A stretch of 44,369 bases of DNA from positions 1 through 44,369 of the forward strand of contig JAEZDN010000129.1 in assembly GCA_023433275.1 (NCBI GenBank). Direction: 5' to 3'. This DNA comes from Verrucomicrobiota bacterium. GTDB taxonomy: Bacteria; Verrucomicrobiota; Verrucomicrobiia; Opitutales; Opitutaceae. Each line of letters starts with the position of its first letter. The stretch's first letter is position 1. A program made the translations under genes and the position numbers. Positions 25,088 through 32,679 of this stretch are shown piece after piece. The notes under the pieces were generated by a model, which saw only the letters and a list, made by a program, of their open reading frames with translations, made no database searches and had not been told where the DNA came from.

Positions 25088-26584
25088 TCAGGCGCGCAGC
25101 ACGGCGAGCGCGTCGCGCCACGATTGGCGGGTGCGCAATTCGAATTCGGCGCGGCGCCCGAGAACCAGGCGGTTCACGGCCAGGGCGAAGCCCACGCAGG
25201 CCCAGACGGTGACGAACATGAGATGGAGGAAATGCGGCGGACGCGGGATGCCGGGGTCGGCCTTGTGCCACGCGGGCCAGCCGAACGACAGGGCTCCATA
25301 GAAGATCGCGCCGAAGACGAGGGTGGCAATCACCGCGCGGGCGTCCACGTTGCGGAAGAGCAGGCCGGTGATGAACGCGGCGAGGATCGGCATGCTGAAC
25401 AGGCCGAGCAGTTGCTGGATCAACTGGATGATGCTTTCCGCGCCGGCATAGACCGGCACCATCACCACGGAGAAAATGGCAAAGCCGACCTGCAGCCACG
25501 TGCTGAGCCGCTTGATGGGCACATCGGGGTTGATGTATTTCTGGTGCAGGTCGCAGACGTAGAGCGACGCGGCGGAGTTGAGGGTGGAATTGTAGCTGCT
25601 CATCACGGCGGCGAACATCGCCGCGGCAAACGCGCCGGACAGCCAGGCGGGCAGCACATGCGTGACGATCGTGCCGTAGGTGGCGTCGCCCAGCGGCCCG
25701 AAGAGCTGGTAGGCGGCGAGGCCGGGAAGGATGACCATGGGCGGAACCAGAAACAGGCGGATGGCCGCGGCGCCGTATGCGCCCTTCTGCGCCTCGCGAA
25801 TGTTGGGCGCCGCGAGGATGCGCTGCGTGATCGTCTGGTTGGTGCTCCAGTAATAGAGCTGCGTGAAGATCATGCCGGTGAGCAGGGTGGACCACGGCAG
25901 CACCGAGTCGGGCCCGCCGATGAGGGTCAGGCGTTCCGGCGGCACCGCGGAGAGATTCCAGTCCACGGCCTGCATGGAGAGAAACGCCACGAGGAGCGCC
26001 ATGCCGAAGACCAGCACGCCGCACCACGTGTCGGACACGGCAACGGCGCGCAGGCCGCCGCTGATGGAGTAGGCGGCGCCGACGACGGCGGTCGCGGCCG
26101 CGATGACGATCAGCGACAGGTCGAGCGCGAACAGCGACTTCATCAGCAGGGAGCTGGTGTAGAGCATCGCCGGCAGGAAGATGAACACATTCCCGAGGAG
26201 GAAAATGGAGCCGACCGTCGCGCGGATGTGCTTGTTTTGATAGCGGCGCTCCAGGAGCTCGGTGACCGTGGTGCAGTTATACTTGTAGTAAAGTGGCACG
26301 AACACCTTCGCGAGGAGGATGAGCCCGGGCACGCCGGCCAGTTCCCAGCAGACCACGAGCAACATCTGGTTGCCGTTCCAGCCGACAAGGGTGTCGGTGC
26401 TGATATTGGTGAGCGTCAGCGACCCCGCGATGTAGACCCAGCTGAGCCCGCCACCGGCGAGGAAGTATTCCCGGGCCTCATTGCCACTGCGGTCGGCCTT
26501 GCGGCAATGCCACCACGTGATGACGGCGACGGCGGCGGTGAGGGCGAGGAAGACGAATACTTGGACCAGCGCGGAGTTGGACAT
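25088..26584 (-). CDS. Sodium:solute symporter (SSS family)
   Basis: 498 residues from the ATG at 26584. About thirteen hydrophobic helices; REYFLAGGGLSWVYIAGSLTLTNISTDTLVGWNG carries the SSS signature, and YWSTNQTITQRILAAPNIREAQKGA and MSSYNSTLNSAASLYVCDLHQKY (the Na2-site helix of LeuT-fold transporters) are also typical of sugar-type SGLT relatives. It should import a sugar or similar solute with sodium; the solute is unknown. The endonuclease/phosphatase-like gene lies upstream on the same strand, separated by 354 bp, so separate transcription is likely. Confidence 0.93.
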   Translation of the reverse strand: MSNSALVQVFVFLALTAAVAVITWWHCRKADRSGNEAREYFLAGGGLSWVYIAGSLTLTNISTDTLVGWNGNQMLLVVCWELAGVPGLILLAKVFVPLYYKYNCTTVTELLERRYQNKHIRATVGSIFLLGNVFIFLPAMLYTSSLLMKSLFALDLSLIVIAAATAVVGAAYSISGGLRAVAVSDTWCGVLVFGMALLVAFLSMQAVDWNLSAVPPERLTLIGGPDSVLPWSTLLTGMIFTQLYYWSTNQTITQRILAAPNIREAQKGAYGAAAIRLFLVPPMVILPGLAAYQLFGPLGDATYGTIVTHVLPAWLSGAFAAAMFAAVMSSYNSTLNSAASLYVCDLHQKYINPDVPIKRLSTWLQVGFAIFSVVMVPVYAGAESIIQLIQQLLGLFSMPILAAFITGLLFRNVDARAVIATLVFGAIFYGALSFGWPAWHKADPGIPRPPHFLHLMFVTVWACVGFALAVNRLVLGRRAEFELRTRQSWRDALAVLRA

Positions 26585-26938
26585 GCGGGTGGGGTGACCG
26601 GGGTGCGGTGGGTTTGACGGGTCGGGAGAGCGATTCAACGGCGGATGAACGGGACAGTCCGGCAGGGCGATTGTCGCGCAGACATGACTGACTCAAGGCG
26701 GACTCACGCGGTCTGATGCATGAGAGCAAATTGGGATCCTCCAGAGCAGTTAAGTAAACCTGGGTCCGCTTGCTCATAGGTCGGACCTGGGTGTGACCTG
26801 GCGCGCGCGAGGTCGCCGCAAGCGACGACCCTACAGAAAAGCACGTCCCTCGCGGCCATCGTCGCGGCGAGTCGCCCCGGCCAGCGCCTGGGGGGCGCGT
26901 CGCTTCACCATCCTCGGGATTGAACCGGCCGAAGGCGG
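26585..26938. other. Intergenic region with one GTAG-foot REP
   Basis: 26811-26834 is a REP on the minus strand: GTAGGGTCGTCGCTTGCGGC closing as GGTCG.CG/CG.CGACC. At about 26758-26792, GGTCCG pairs with CGGACC and ACCTGGGT is repeated directly. The region holds the symporter promoter; no gene seen. Confidence 0.55.
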
Positions 26939-27775
26939 TCAAAATCGAATCGTGGCCGTCACGGGGAAGTGGTCGCTGGGAAATTGTGCGAGTCCCTCGT
27001 AGTCGATGATGCCGGCGGAGTCCACGGCGGCAGCGCCCCGCGTGAGGATCCAATCGATGCGCACGCCGTCGTGGCGCGGGGTGGCAAAGGCGTTGTATGT
27101 GTTGAGATCGGCATTGGTGCGCTCCGGGGCGGCGTCCCAGGTATCGACCAGCCCCGCGTCGCGGGTCAGGATTTCGTGGGCGACGCTCTTTCCGGCCGGG
27201 CAGTTGAAGTCGCCCGTGAGGACGACGGGCAGGTCGGGTTTCACCTGGGCGAGGCGGTCGCGGAGGAGGGCGGCGGATTTCTGGCGGGCCTCCTCGACCT
27301 CGTGGTCGAAATGGGTGTTCCACACTTCAAATTCGCGGCCGGTGGACTTGTCGCGCAGCCGCACCCAGCTGGCCATGCGGCGATATTTCGGACCCCACGT
27401 GATCGAGCCGATGACGTGGGGCGTGTCGGAAAGCCAGAAGTGATCGAACGCGACCGGTTCGAACCGGTCGCGACGGAAGAAGATCGCCGTGAACTCATCC
27501 TGGCTGCCGCCGCCGCGGCCGAGGCCGATCCATTCGTAATCGGGGAGACCGGCGGCCAGCTCGCGCAGCTGGAGATAGAGGCCTTCCTGGGTGCCGATGA
27601 CGTCCGGGGTGTCGCGAGCGATCAACGCCTGCATGAGCGGGAGGCGGTCGGGCCACGCGTGGGGCGACTGGGGGCTCGCGTAGCGCAGGTTGTACGTCAT
27701 GACCCGCAGCGCGAGCGGCGCGCCGAACGCGGGGAGCGCCGCCGCGGCGAAGGCGAGGAGGAGCGCGAGTCTCAC
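26939..27775 (-). CDS. Exported endonuclease/exonuclease/phosphatase (EEP) family hydrolase
   Basis: 278 residues, GTG start at 27775 fixed by a 4-base GTGA overlap with the preceding DUF1428 stop codon. Signal peptide VRLALLLAFAAAALPAFG. EEP motifs in order: RVMTYNLRYAS (N29), DVIGTQEGL (E64), WNTHFDHE, VLTGDFNCPAG (catalytic Asp/Asn), IDWILTRG and the C-terminal SDHFPVTATI (Asp-His pair). Exported EEP proteins hydrolyse phosphodiesters of nucleic acids, phospholipids or inositol phosphates; which one cannot be said. The longer frame with an ATG at 27847 would read through the DUF1428 coding region and lacks a signal peptide at its start. Confidence 0.9.
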   Translation of the reverse strand: MRLALLLAFAAAALPAFGAPLALRVMTYNLRYASPQSPHAWPDRLPLMQALIARDTPDVIGTQEGLYLQLRELAAGLPDYEWIGLGRGGGSQDEFTAIFFRRDRFEPVAFDHFWLSDTPHVIGSITWGPKYRRMASWVRLRDKSTGREFEVWNTHFDHEVEEARQKSAALLRDRLAQVKPDLPVVLTGDFNCPAGKSVAHEILTRDAGLVDTWDAAPERTNADLNTYNAFATPRHDGVRIDWILTRGAAAVDSAGIIDYEGLAQFPSDHFPVTATIRF

Positions 27776-28137
27776 GCCTCGACGATGGCCTTGAAGCCGC
27801 CGCAGACCATGCGTTTGAAATCGAAGGGCGAGTTCTCGGGGTTGCACATGCCCTGGGTCGCGGGATCCTTCATCACCTTCTTGTTCACGGCGTCGCGATG
27901 CGCGCGGGACTTGTAGGTGATGAAGGAGAACAGGACCGTTTCGCCGGCCTTGAGGTTGGTCAGCGAGGGGAAGGACGCGACCATGCCCTGGATCTTGAGG
28001 TCGTCGCCCACGGCCTCGACGTAGTCGAGCGCGCCGTGTTTTTTCCAGACCTTGCCGGCCGCGGAGGCGATGCGCCGGTAGGCCGGGAGGTTCTTTTTCT
28101 TAATCGGGATCACGAATCCATCAACGTAGCGTGGCAT
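27772..28137 (-). CDS. DUF1428-family protein
   Basis: 121 residues. MPRYVDGFVIPIKKKNLPAYRRIASAAGKVWKKHGALDYVEAVGDDL and LFSFITYKSRAHRDAVNKKVMKDP.. are the family pattern, a dimeric alpha/beta barrel related to Dabb and antibiotic-biosynthesis monooxygenase folds. No biochemical role is established for the family. Its last four bases overlap the GTG start of the EEP gene, so the two are translated from one mRNA. Confidence 0.9.
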   Translation of the reverse strand: MPRYVDGFVIPIKKKNLPAYRRIASAAGKVWKKHGALDYVEAVGDDLKIQGMVASFPSLTNLKAGETVLFSFITYKSRAHRDAVNKKVMKDPATQGMCNPENSPFDFKRMVCGGFKAIVEA

Positions 28138-28300
28138 GGGATTTCCTTGTTTTGAGGGTGTAAGGAATCAGGTCCGAGCGATGAAGCCTGGGGGCTGAGT
28201 AATAAGGTGCGATGGGGAGGGAAAGATTTCGAACCTTAATTGGGCACGGAACTCAGGAATCGACGGTAGGAAAGAGGATAGTTCGTCGATGACCGGACCG

Positions 28301-28376
28301 GTAGGAGCCTGTTTACGAGGCGATCAAATCGTGGGCTGGCCGCGGGCGCGCTCATCGCCGGTAAACAGGCTCCTCC
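28301..28376. repeat. REPIN family A, second doublet
   Basis: Left REP GTAGGAGCCTGTTTACGAGG (28301-28320), right REP inverted, ending ACAGGCTCCTCC at 28376. The right foot is CTCC (GGAG) instead of CTAC (GTAG). The left arm carries a one-base insertion (TTTACGAGGC versus TTTACAGGC). It lies 20 bp downstream of the AHSA1 stop codon, within the gap 28138-28395. Confidence 0.85.
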
Positions 28377-28395
28377 AGCCGAGCGGGACCGCGGG

Positions 28396-28953
28396 TCAGG
28401 CGAAGCGGGAACGATGCTGCTCGGCGTAGAACGGTTTCAGTCGGGCATGGGCGCTCCAGAACGGCGGGAGCGGTTTGCCCTCCAGGAGGGCGATGAGCAG
28501 GGAGAAATGGATGTGCCAGCCGGAGGCGTAGTTGGTGATCTCCGGCATGTCCTCGCCGGTGGAGCGGTGGGTGACGACCAGCAGGACCTGCTCGTCCTGG
28601 GGCGTGAGTTCGAACGTCACCTCGGAATCCTCGCTGCCAAAAGTGAAGACGAGCAGGCGGGGCGGCTCGCAGCGTCGGACGCGGCCCTCGAAGCTCACGC
28701 CGGGATCCTGGACCTGTTTGTAGTTGTCCGGTGGGGTTTCGCCTGGCGCGATCTTGGCATGGTGCATGACGAACTCGATCTTGCCGCCGGCGCGTTGCTC
28801 GGTGATCCCGCCCGCGAACCAGCGCGCGCGTTTCTCGGGATCGGTCAGGTAGGTCCAAACCCGTTCGATGGGTCCGGGCAGGAGGCGGATGAGGCGGACT
28901 TCACCGCGGGCGATGAATTCTCCGGGAGCTTGGTTGTCGGTCGTGGGGTTCAT
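28396..28953 (-). CDS. SRPBCC / AHSA1-domain protein
   Basis: 185 residues. GEVRLIRLLPGPIERVWTYLTDPEKRARWFAGGI is the AHSA1 N-terminal helix-grip motif, followed by RCEPPRLLVFTFG and VTFELTPQDEQVLLVVTHR and a C-terminal helix GWHIHFSLLIALLEGKPLPPFW. A cytosolic lipid- or ligand-binding fold; bacterial members usually sit beside an ArsR regulator, exactly as here (29112-29441, same strand, upstream). Ligand unknown. A REPIN separates the two genes but no terminator is visible. Confidence 0.93.
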   Translation of the reverse strand: MNPTTDNQAPGEFIARGEVRLIRLLPGPIERVWTYLTDPEKRARWFAGGITEQRAGGKIEFVMHHAKIAPGETPPDNYKQVQDPGVSFEGRVRRCEPPRLLVFTFGSEDSEVTFELTPQDEQVLLVVTHRSTGEDMPEITNYASGWHIHFSLLIALLEGKPLPPFWSAHARLKPFYAEQHRSRFA

Positions 28954-28982
28954 GGGAGGAGAGGGTTTGTTCGGGATTGAAT

Positions 28983-29059
28983 GTAGGAGCCTGCTGGCAG
29001 GCGATGGGAGAGGAACAGCGACGGTGGCTGTTTCGGATCGCTTGCAAGCAGTCTCCTAC
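28983..29059. repeat. REPIN family A, third doublet, with compensatory arm changes
   Basis: Left REP GTAGGAGCCTGCTGGCAGGC (28983-29002); right REP, read on the minus strand, GTAGGAGACTGCTTGCAAGC (29059 leftward). Loop and stem bases differ from the other doublets (CTGG loop; GCTTGCAAGC core) but each arm stays self-complementary. It sits between ArsR and AHSA1. Confidence 0.85.
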
Positions 29060-29111
29060 CGAGCAGGCCGAGATGTACGGTGCGTGGATGTTCGGTGTTG
29101 GCTCGCGGCAT

Positions 29112-29441
29112 TCATTTTTTGGAGGACTTTTTGGCGGCGGCGTCCTCGGCGCGCAGCTCGCGCTCGAGGGCGTCGAGGCGGCGCGACCAGAAGGAGCGGG
29201 TCTTTTCCAGCCAGGCGCCGAGTTCGTCGAGCCCGGCGGGATTGAGGCTCTGGATGCGGGACTGGCCTTCCGCGCGAGTGACGACCAGGCCGGCCTCGCG
29301 CAGCACGTTCAGGTGTTGCGAGATGGCCGGCGCGCTGACGTCGAAGGCGTCGACCAGTTCGCCGGTGGTGCGGTCCCGCTGCGCGAGCAGCTCGACGATG
29401 CGGCGGCGGGTGGGATCGGCGAGGGCGGGCAGGCTGAGCAT
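29112..29441 (-). CDS. ArsR-family HTH transcriptional regulator
   Basis: 109 residues from the ATG at 29441; a TTG six codons upstream would fall inside the operator. Winged helix: LPALADPTRRRIVELLAQRDRTTGELVDAFDVSAPAISQHLNVLREAGLVVTRAEGQSRIQSLNP, with recognition helix APAISQHLNVLREAG. No metal-binding Cys motif (ELCVC) is present, so it is not an arsenic sensor; this subgroup pairs with AHSA1/SRPBCC proteins. Lys-rich C-terminus. Tandem palindromes just upstream suggest autoregulation. Divergent from the FKBP gene, 90 bp apart. Confidence 0.94.
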   Translation of the reverse strand: MLSLPALADPTRRRIVELLAQRDRTTGELVDAFDVSAPAISQHLNVLREAGLVVTRAEGQSRIQSLNPAGLDELGAWLEKTRSFWSRRLDALERELRAEDAAAKKSSKK

Positions 29442-29451
29442 GCCCAGACAG

Positions 29452-29483
29452 TTAAGCAAAAGCTTAATTAAGCAAATGCTAAA
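29452..29483. promoter_or_regulatory. Tandem palindromic operator upstream of ArsR
   Basis: TTAAGCAAAAGCTTAA (29452-29467) is a perfect 6+4+6 inverted repeat, followed without a gap by TTAAGCAAATGCTAAA (29468-29483), a second copy with one mismatch. It starts 10 bp before the ArsR ATG in the divergent ArsR/FKBP gap, in an AT-rich patch of otherwise GC-rich DNA. Two adjacent dimer sites for the ArsR protein are the simplest reading (inference). Confidence 0.65.
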
Positions 29484-29531
29484 TCAAACTTCCATTCTTG
29501 GCTCGTGCGGGGGAGGGCGCACACTTGGGTC

Positions 29532-30017
29532 ATGCGACGAATTTTCCTGAGCGTGATTGTCCTGTTCCTCATGGGTTGCGCCCCGAAGGAGACGCCGCCC
29601 CCGCCGGCGCCCGCCAAGTCAGAGGTGCAGGTGAAGCGCGAGAAGTTCTTCGGCCTGGAAGCGGCCGCGGATCCGACCGTCGACTGGCGCAGCACGGGCC
29701 TGGGCGTGAAGATCCTGGTGCCCGGTGAAGGGACGCCGCCGACCTTGTCGGACCGCGTGCGCGTGCACTACACGGGGACGCTGGCGGATGGGACCGTGTT
29801 TGACGACACGCGCGCCAAGGAGAAGCCGGCGGAGTTTGCCGTCGGGCGGTTGGTGCGCGGGCTCGCCGACGGGCTGGGCTTCATGAAGCCGGGTGGCCGC
29901 GCCGTGTTTTATATCCCGCCGAGCCTCGGCTACGGCAGCATGCAGGCGGGCAACATTCCGCCGGTGTCGGGACTGATTTTCGATGTCGAGCTGATCGCGG
30001 TGTTGCCGGCGGAGTGA
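29532..30017 (+). CDS. FKBP-type peptidyl-prolyl isomerase, lipoprotein
   Basis: 161 residues from the ATG at 29532. Lipoprotein signal MRRIFLSVIVLFLMGC (lipobox LMGC, Cys16), Pro-rich tether (PPPPAPAK), then one FKBP domain: DRVRVHYTGTLADGTVFDDT, VGRLVRGLADGLGFMKPGGRAVFYIPPSLGYGSMQAGNIPPVSGLIFDVEL. The Tyr, Asp, Val-Arg and Tyr positions that line the FKBP pocket are present. It should be tethered in the periplasm and assist folding of exported proteins. Confidence 0.93.
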   Translation: MRRIFLSVIVLFLMGCAPKETPPPPAPAKSEVQVKREKFFGLEAAADPTVDWRSTGLGVKILVPGEGTPPTLSDRVRVHYTGTLADGTVFDDTRAKEKPAEFAVGRLVRGLADGLGFMKPGGRAVFYIPPSLGYGSMQAGNIPPVSGLIFDVELIAVLPAE

Positions 30018-30044
30018 GTGGTGGTTGCGCCGGACCGTAGCGTA

Positions 30045-30067
30045 CCGGGGCGGGGGCGCCCCGGCTC
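30045..30067. repeat. CCGGGGCG-type palindrome
   Basis: Same palindrome as 169-192, directly after the FKBP gene, but followed by CTCAT rather than CTCC, so the foot is altered to TGAG. Confidence 0.65.
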
Positions 30068-30140
30068 ATTTCTGCTGGGTGCAGGGCGCTCGTGGTGACG
30101 GGGGTGTCCGGTACCGGCGTGTCCCAGCGACGATGCTCCA

Positions 30141-30449
30141 TTACCGTCGTTCCGGCGCAATGATCCGGATCTCCGCCGCGAAGGCGGCGTGGGCGGCTGG
30201 GTCCACGGGGCGATGTTTCACTGCCGTGGACGCGGGATCGGCGGCGAGGTGATTGTTGCCTTTCCAGTTGCGCGCCGGGCGAATGGGGCGAGGGGCAAAA
30301 CCTCCGCCGCAATTCGGACAGACATTGAAGAGCACCGTTTCGACGCATCGCGCGCAGAAGGTGCACTCGTAGGAGCAAATGCGGGCGTCGGTGGATTCGG
30401 GCGGCAACGCCGCGTTGCAGTTCTCGCAGGTGGGTCGCAGTTCGAGCAT
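30141..30449 (-). CDS. DUF1272-like cysteine-rich protein
   Basis: 102 residues from the ATG at 30449. LELRPTCENCNAALPPESTDARICSYECTFCARCVETVLFNVCPNCGGGFAPRPIRP matches the DUF1272 pattern: three CxxC-type pairs plus further Cys, suggesting a small zinc-ribbon fold. The C-terminal ~45 residues (GNNHLAADPASTAVKHRPVDPAAHAAFAAEIRIIAPE) go beyond the usual short family length. Cytoplasmic; function unknown. Confidence 0.88.
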   Translation of the reverse strand: MLELRPTCENCNAALPPESTDARICSYECTFCARCVETVLFNVCPNCGGGFAPRPIRPARNWKGNNHLAADPASTAVKHRPVDPAAHAAFAAEIRIIAPERR

Positions 30450-30651
30450 GCGAGAATCCAAGCGGTCCAGCGGAGCGAGACGATGATCGAATCGGTGGAC
30501 GGCAGCACAGTCGGCGCGCAAACGACCGCACGACTGGAGGGCAATACCAGAGCGCCAAGGCCCGCGGAAAACGGGAAGGCCGTTCGCGTGATCGGGGACG
30601 GGCGCACCGCGCGCCGCGGCGTCGCTCAAAAAGTCGAGCACCCGGCGTCGA

Positions 30652-31197
30652 CTACGGGGCGGTCGCGTCTTGGGACGCGTTCCTGACCGCGCCCGGCATG
30701 AAAAGCGGCGCCGGCGCGCGATCGGCGGGGGTCAGGGGTTGGGCCCAAATCGGGTAAAGCACATCCATCGAGGCGCGGGAGCGGTAGGGGTGATAATCGC
30801 CCCAATAGCTGGCGGGGTAGCCATCGCCCGACATGCGGGAGTATCCGACGCTGAGGGTGAGGCCGGTCACCGGGTCGTGATAACTGACCCAGCCGGACGC
30901 GCCGTGGAAGCTGCCGCCGGTGCCCGTGCCGACGGTGACCGACATGCCGCCATGGACGCGGGCGCGGCCTTTTTCGCTGAGAATATCGCCGTCGCGAAGG
31001 CGGGGGCGCGATTTGGGGACAGCGCGCGTGTAGGTTTCGGCGGAGACCGGGTCCTCGGAGTTTAGGAGGTCGAGGGCCGCGTCGCTTGCGACCAGGGGAG
31101 CGGGGGTCGTGGCGACCTCGCGGTCAGCCGCGGGAAGGGAACCGAGCAGTCCGGTGGCGAACCAGCCGACCGCGGCGATGGCGCGCGAAGAAAGCAT
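30652..31197 (-). CDS. Exported protein of unknown function
   Basis: 181 residues from the ATG at 31197. MLSSRAIAAVGWFATGLLGSLPAADRE looks like a signal sequence. The rest has no motif I recognise; VHGGMSVTVGTGTGGSFHGASGWVSYHDPVTGLTLSVGYSRMSGDGY is Gly/Ser-rich with alternating aliphatic residues, suggesting short beta strands. The sequence RAPAPLFMPG follows near the end. The coding assignment rests on the signal peptide, typical codon use and lack of a competing frame. Shares orientation with the RRM gene upstream (43 bp away). Confidence 0.65.
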   Translation of the reverse strand: MLSSRAIAAVGWFATGLLGSLPAADREVATTPAPLVASDAALDLLNSEDPVSAETYTRAVPKSRPRLRDGDILSEKGRARVHGGMSVTVGTGTGGSFHGASGWVSYHDPVTGLTLSVGYSRMSGDGYPASYWGDYHPYRSRASMDVLYPIWAQPLTPADRAPAPLFMPGAVRNASQDATAP

Positions 31198-31240
31198 GGC
31201 GCGTTCTGACCGGGGTTTCCGCGGGCGGTTCCGGCGACCG

Positions 31241-31597
31241 TCAGCGACGGTTGCGGTTTCGTTGGTGGAAAGCGCCGGCCTTGCGGTCGGGGCCGAAATT
31301 CTTGCCGCCACCGCCACCGCCACCGCCGCCACGACCGGACGGGCCGCCTTCCTTCGGACGGGCTTCGTTGACGGTCAGGGCGCGACCGTCGAGCTCCACG
31401 CCGTTCATCTTGGCGATCGCGGCCTGGGCTTCCTCGTCGGTGCTGAACGTGATGAAGCCAAACCCGCGCGGGCGGCCGGTTTCCCGGTCCGTGGCGAGAA
31501 AGATGTCGGTGATGGCACCGAACGGCTCGAAGGCGGTGCGGAGTTCGTCCTCGGTGACATTGTAGGACAGATTGGCGATGTATAGTTTGGAACCCAT
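31241..31597 (-). CDS. Small RNA-binding protein with one RRM and Gly-rich tail
   Basis: 118 residues. RNP2 (KLYIANLSY) at ~4-12 and RNP1 (RGFGFITF) at ~44-51 define an RRM; the aromatic residues that stack on RNA are present. The tail SGRGGGGGGGGGKNFGPDRKAGAFHQRNRNRR holds a run of nine Gly and basic residues, as in cyanobacterial Rbp proteins and plant GRPs. Bacterial RRM proteins of this type are often cold-induced, but no cold-shock element is visible in the leader. Confidence 0.95.
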   Translation of the reverse strand: MGSKLYIANLSYNVTEDELRTAFEPFGAITDIFLATDRETGRPRGFGFITFSTDEEAQAAIAKMNGVELDGRALTVNEARPKEGGPSGRGGGGGGGGGKNFGPDRKAGAFHQRNRNRR

Positions 31598-31876
31598 GGG
31601 ATGTTAGCGCGGCGGACATTTCCGACAGTGCGGCCCCGGGGAACCGGGTTTCGGACGCCCGGGAGCCGGGACATCCACCAGTGGATACTGTCAGGCGAGC
31701 GTGTCGCGCGGCTCGAGTGTCGCCTGAAGGGCGTTGGGAGCGAGGGTAAAGGGGCTTCGGGTGAGGATATGGCATTCGCTAATGCCGGGGTGCCGCCGGC
31801 GGTGCCCGCGCGCGACCGATTGAGGGCCGGGACGGCATGGAGTTGACCCGCCCGGGTTGCCGAGGCCTGCTGGGAA
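31598..31876. other. Divergent intergenic region with a double hairpin
   Basis: 31771-31786 is GGCATT-CGCT-AATGCC, directly followed by GGGTGCCGCC/GGCGGTGCCC (31788-31807, two wobble pairs). Nothing else is recognised between the RRM and DTW genes. Confidence 0.5.
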
Positions 31877-32545
31877 ATGGCGAGAAGCGTAGTCCTGGCC
31901 GGCACCCGGCGATGCGAGCGGTGCCAGTTTGCGCCCCGCTGGTGCGTGTGCGCCGGCTGGCGCGCCGTGGCGTGCCCGTTTGAGATCGACGTGTTGATCC
32001 ACCATCGCGAGTTCAACCGACCGACCAGCACGGGTCGGCTGATCAATCGCGTGGTCCCGGCGTCACGGGCGCATGTGTTCCGGCGCGAGAAGCCCCCGGC
32101 GCGCTCCGACGTGCTCGTGCCGGGACGGGAAACCTGGATCCTGCACCCACGGGGCGAACCGCTGCCCACCGACGCGGACCCGGCGTCGCTCCAGGTGTTG
32201 TTGCTCGATGGCAGCTGGCGCGAGGCGGGGCGCATGTCGCAGGAAGTGGGTTCCTGGGGCCGGCTGATCCGTCTGCCCGAGGCGGGTCCCGGCCGTTATC
32301 ACCTGCGCACGCACGAGCATGGGGGCAGGTATTCGACCGTGGAGGCGTTGCTCATGCTGCTCGGGGCGCTGGAGCTGAAGGAAGCCGAAGCGCAGCTCCG
32401 CCTTCAGTTCGAGCTGCATGTTTATGCCGGCCTGCGCACGCGCGGCGCCAAGGAGAAGGCGGCCGAATTCCTGGCGACTTCGCCGCTGCGCGAGGCGTTC
32501 CCGGAATTGTTGGATGAAATGCATCGCCGTCGCGCGAATACTTGA
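31877..32545 (+). CDS. DTW-domain tRNA-uridine aminocarboxypropyltransferase
   Basis: 222 residues. An N-terminal zinc motif, RRCERCQFAPRWCVCAG (four Cys), leads into the SPOUT-like DTW domain: IDVLIHHREFNRPTSTGRLI, VLLLDGSWREAGRMSQEVGSW and GRYSTVEALLMLLGALE. The signature DxTW reads DGSW here (Ser for Thr). E. coli TapT of this family uses SAM to make acp3U47 in tRNA; the same reaction is the natural prediction. The start at 31877 matches the zinc motif placement. Confidence 0.92.
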   Translation: MARSVVLAGTRRCERCQFAPRWCVCAGWRAVACPFEIDVLIHHREFNRPTSTGRLINRVVPASRAHVFRREKPPARSDVLVPGRETWILHPRGEPLPTDADPASLQVLLLDGSWREAGRMSQEVGSWGRLIRLPEAGPGRYHLRTHEHGGRYSTVEALLMLLGALELKEAEAQLRLQFELHVYAGLRTRGAKEKAAEFLATSPLREAFPELLDEMHRRRANT

Positions 32546-32679
32546 GACGCGGGGAACTCGGTGTTTCGAGACCAAGTCGGCGCGCCTGGTTTAAAATGTT
32601 CTAAGGCTTGTTTGCCGCGGGAGCGTGTCATAACCCTTGGGTTGGATCGCACGATTCGCCAACCCTCGTCTCCCGCCGC

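Noticed and set aside
16786..29059. CRISPR array made of the GTAGGAGCC repeats
   Set aside because: Repeats are inverted doublets with a conserved spacer, not regularly spaced direct repeats with unique spacers, and no cas gene is present.
29112..29459. Start of ArsR at the TTG (29459)
   Set aside because: It lies inside the palindromic operator; the ATG at 29441 fits the family start and leaves the operator outside the coding region.
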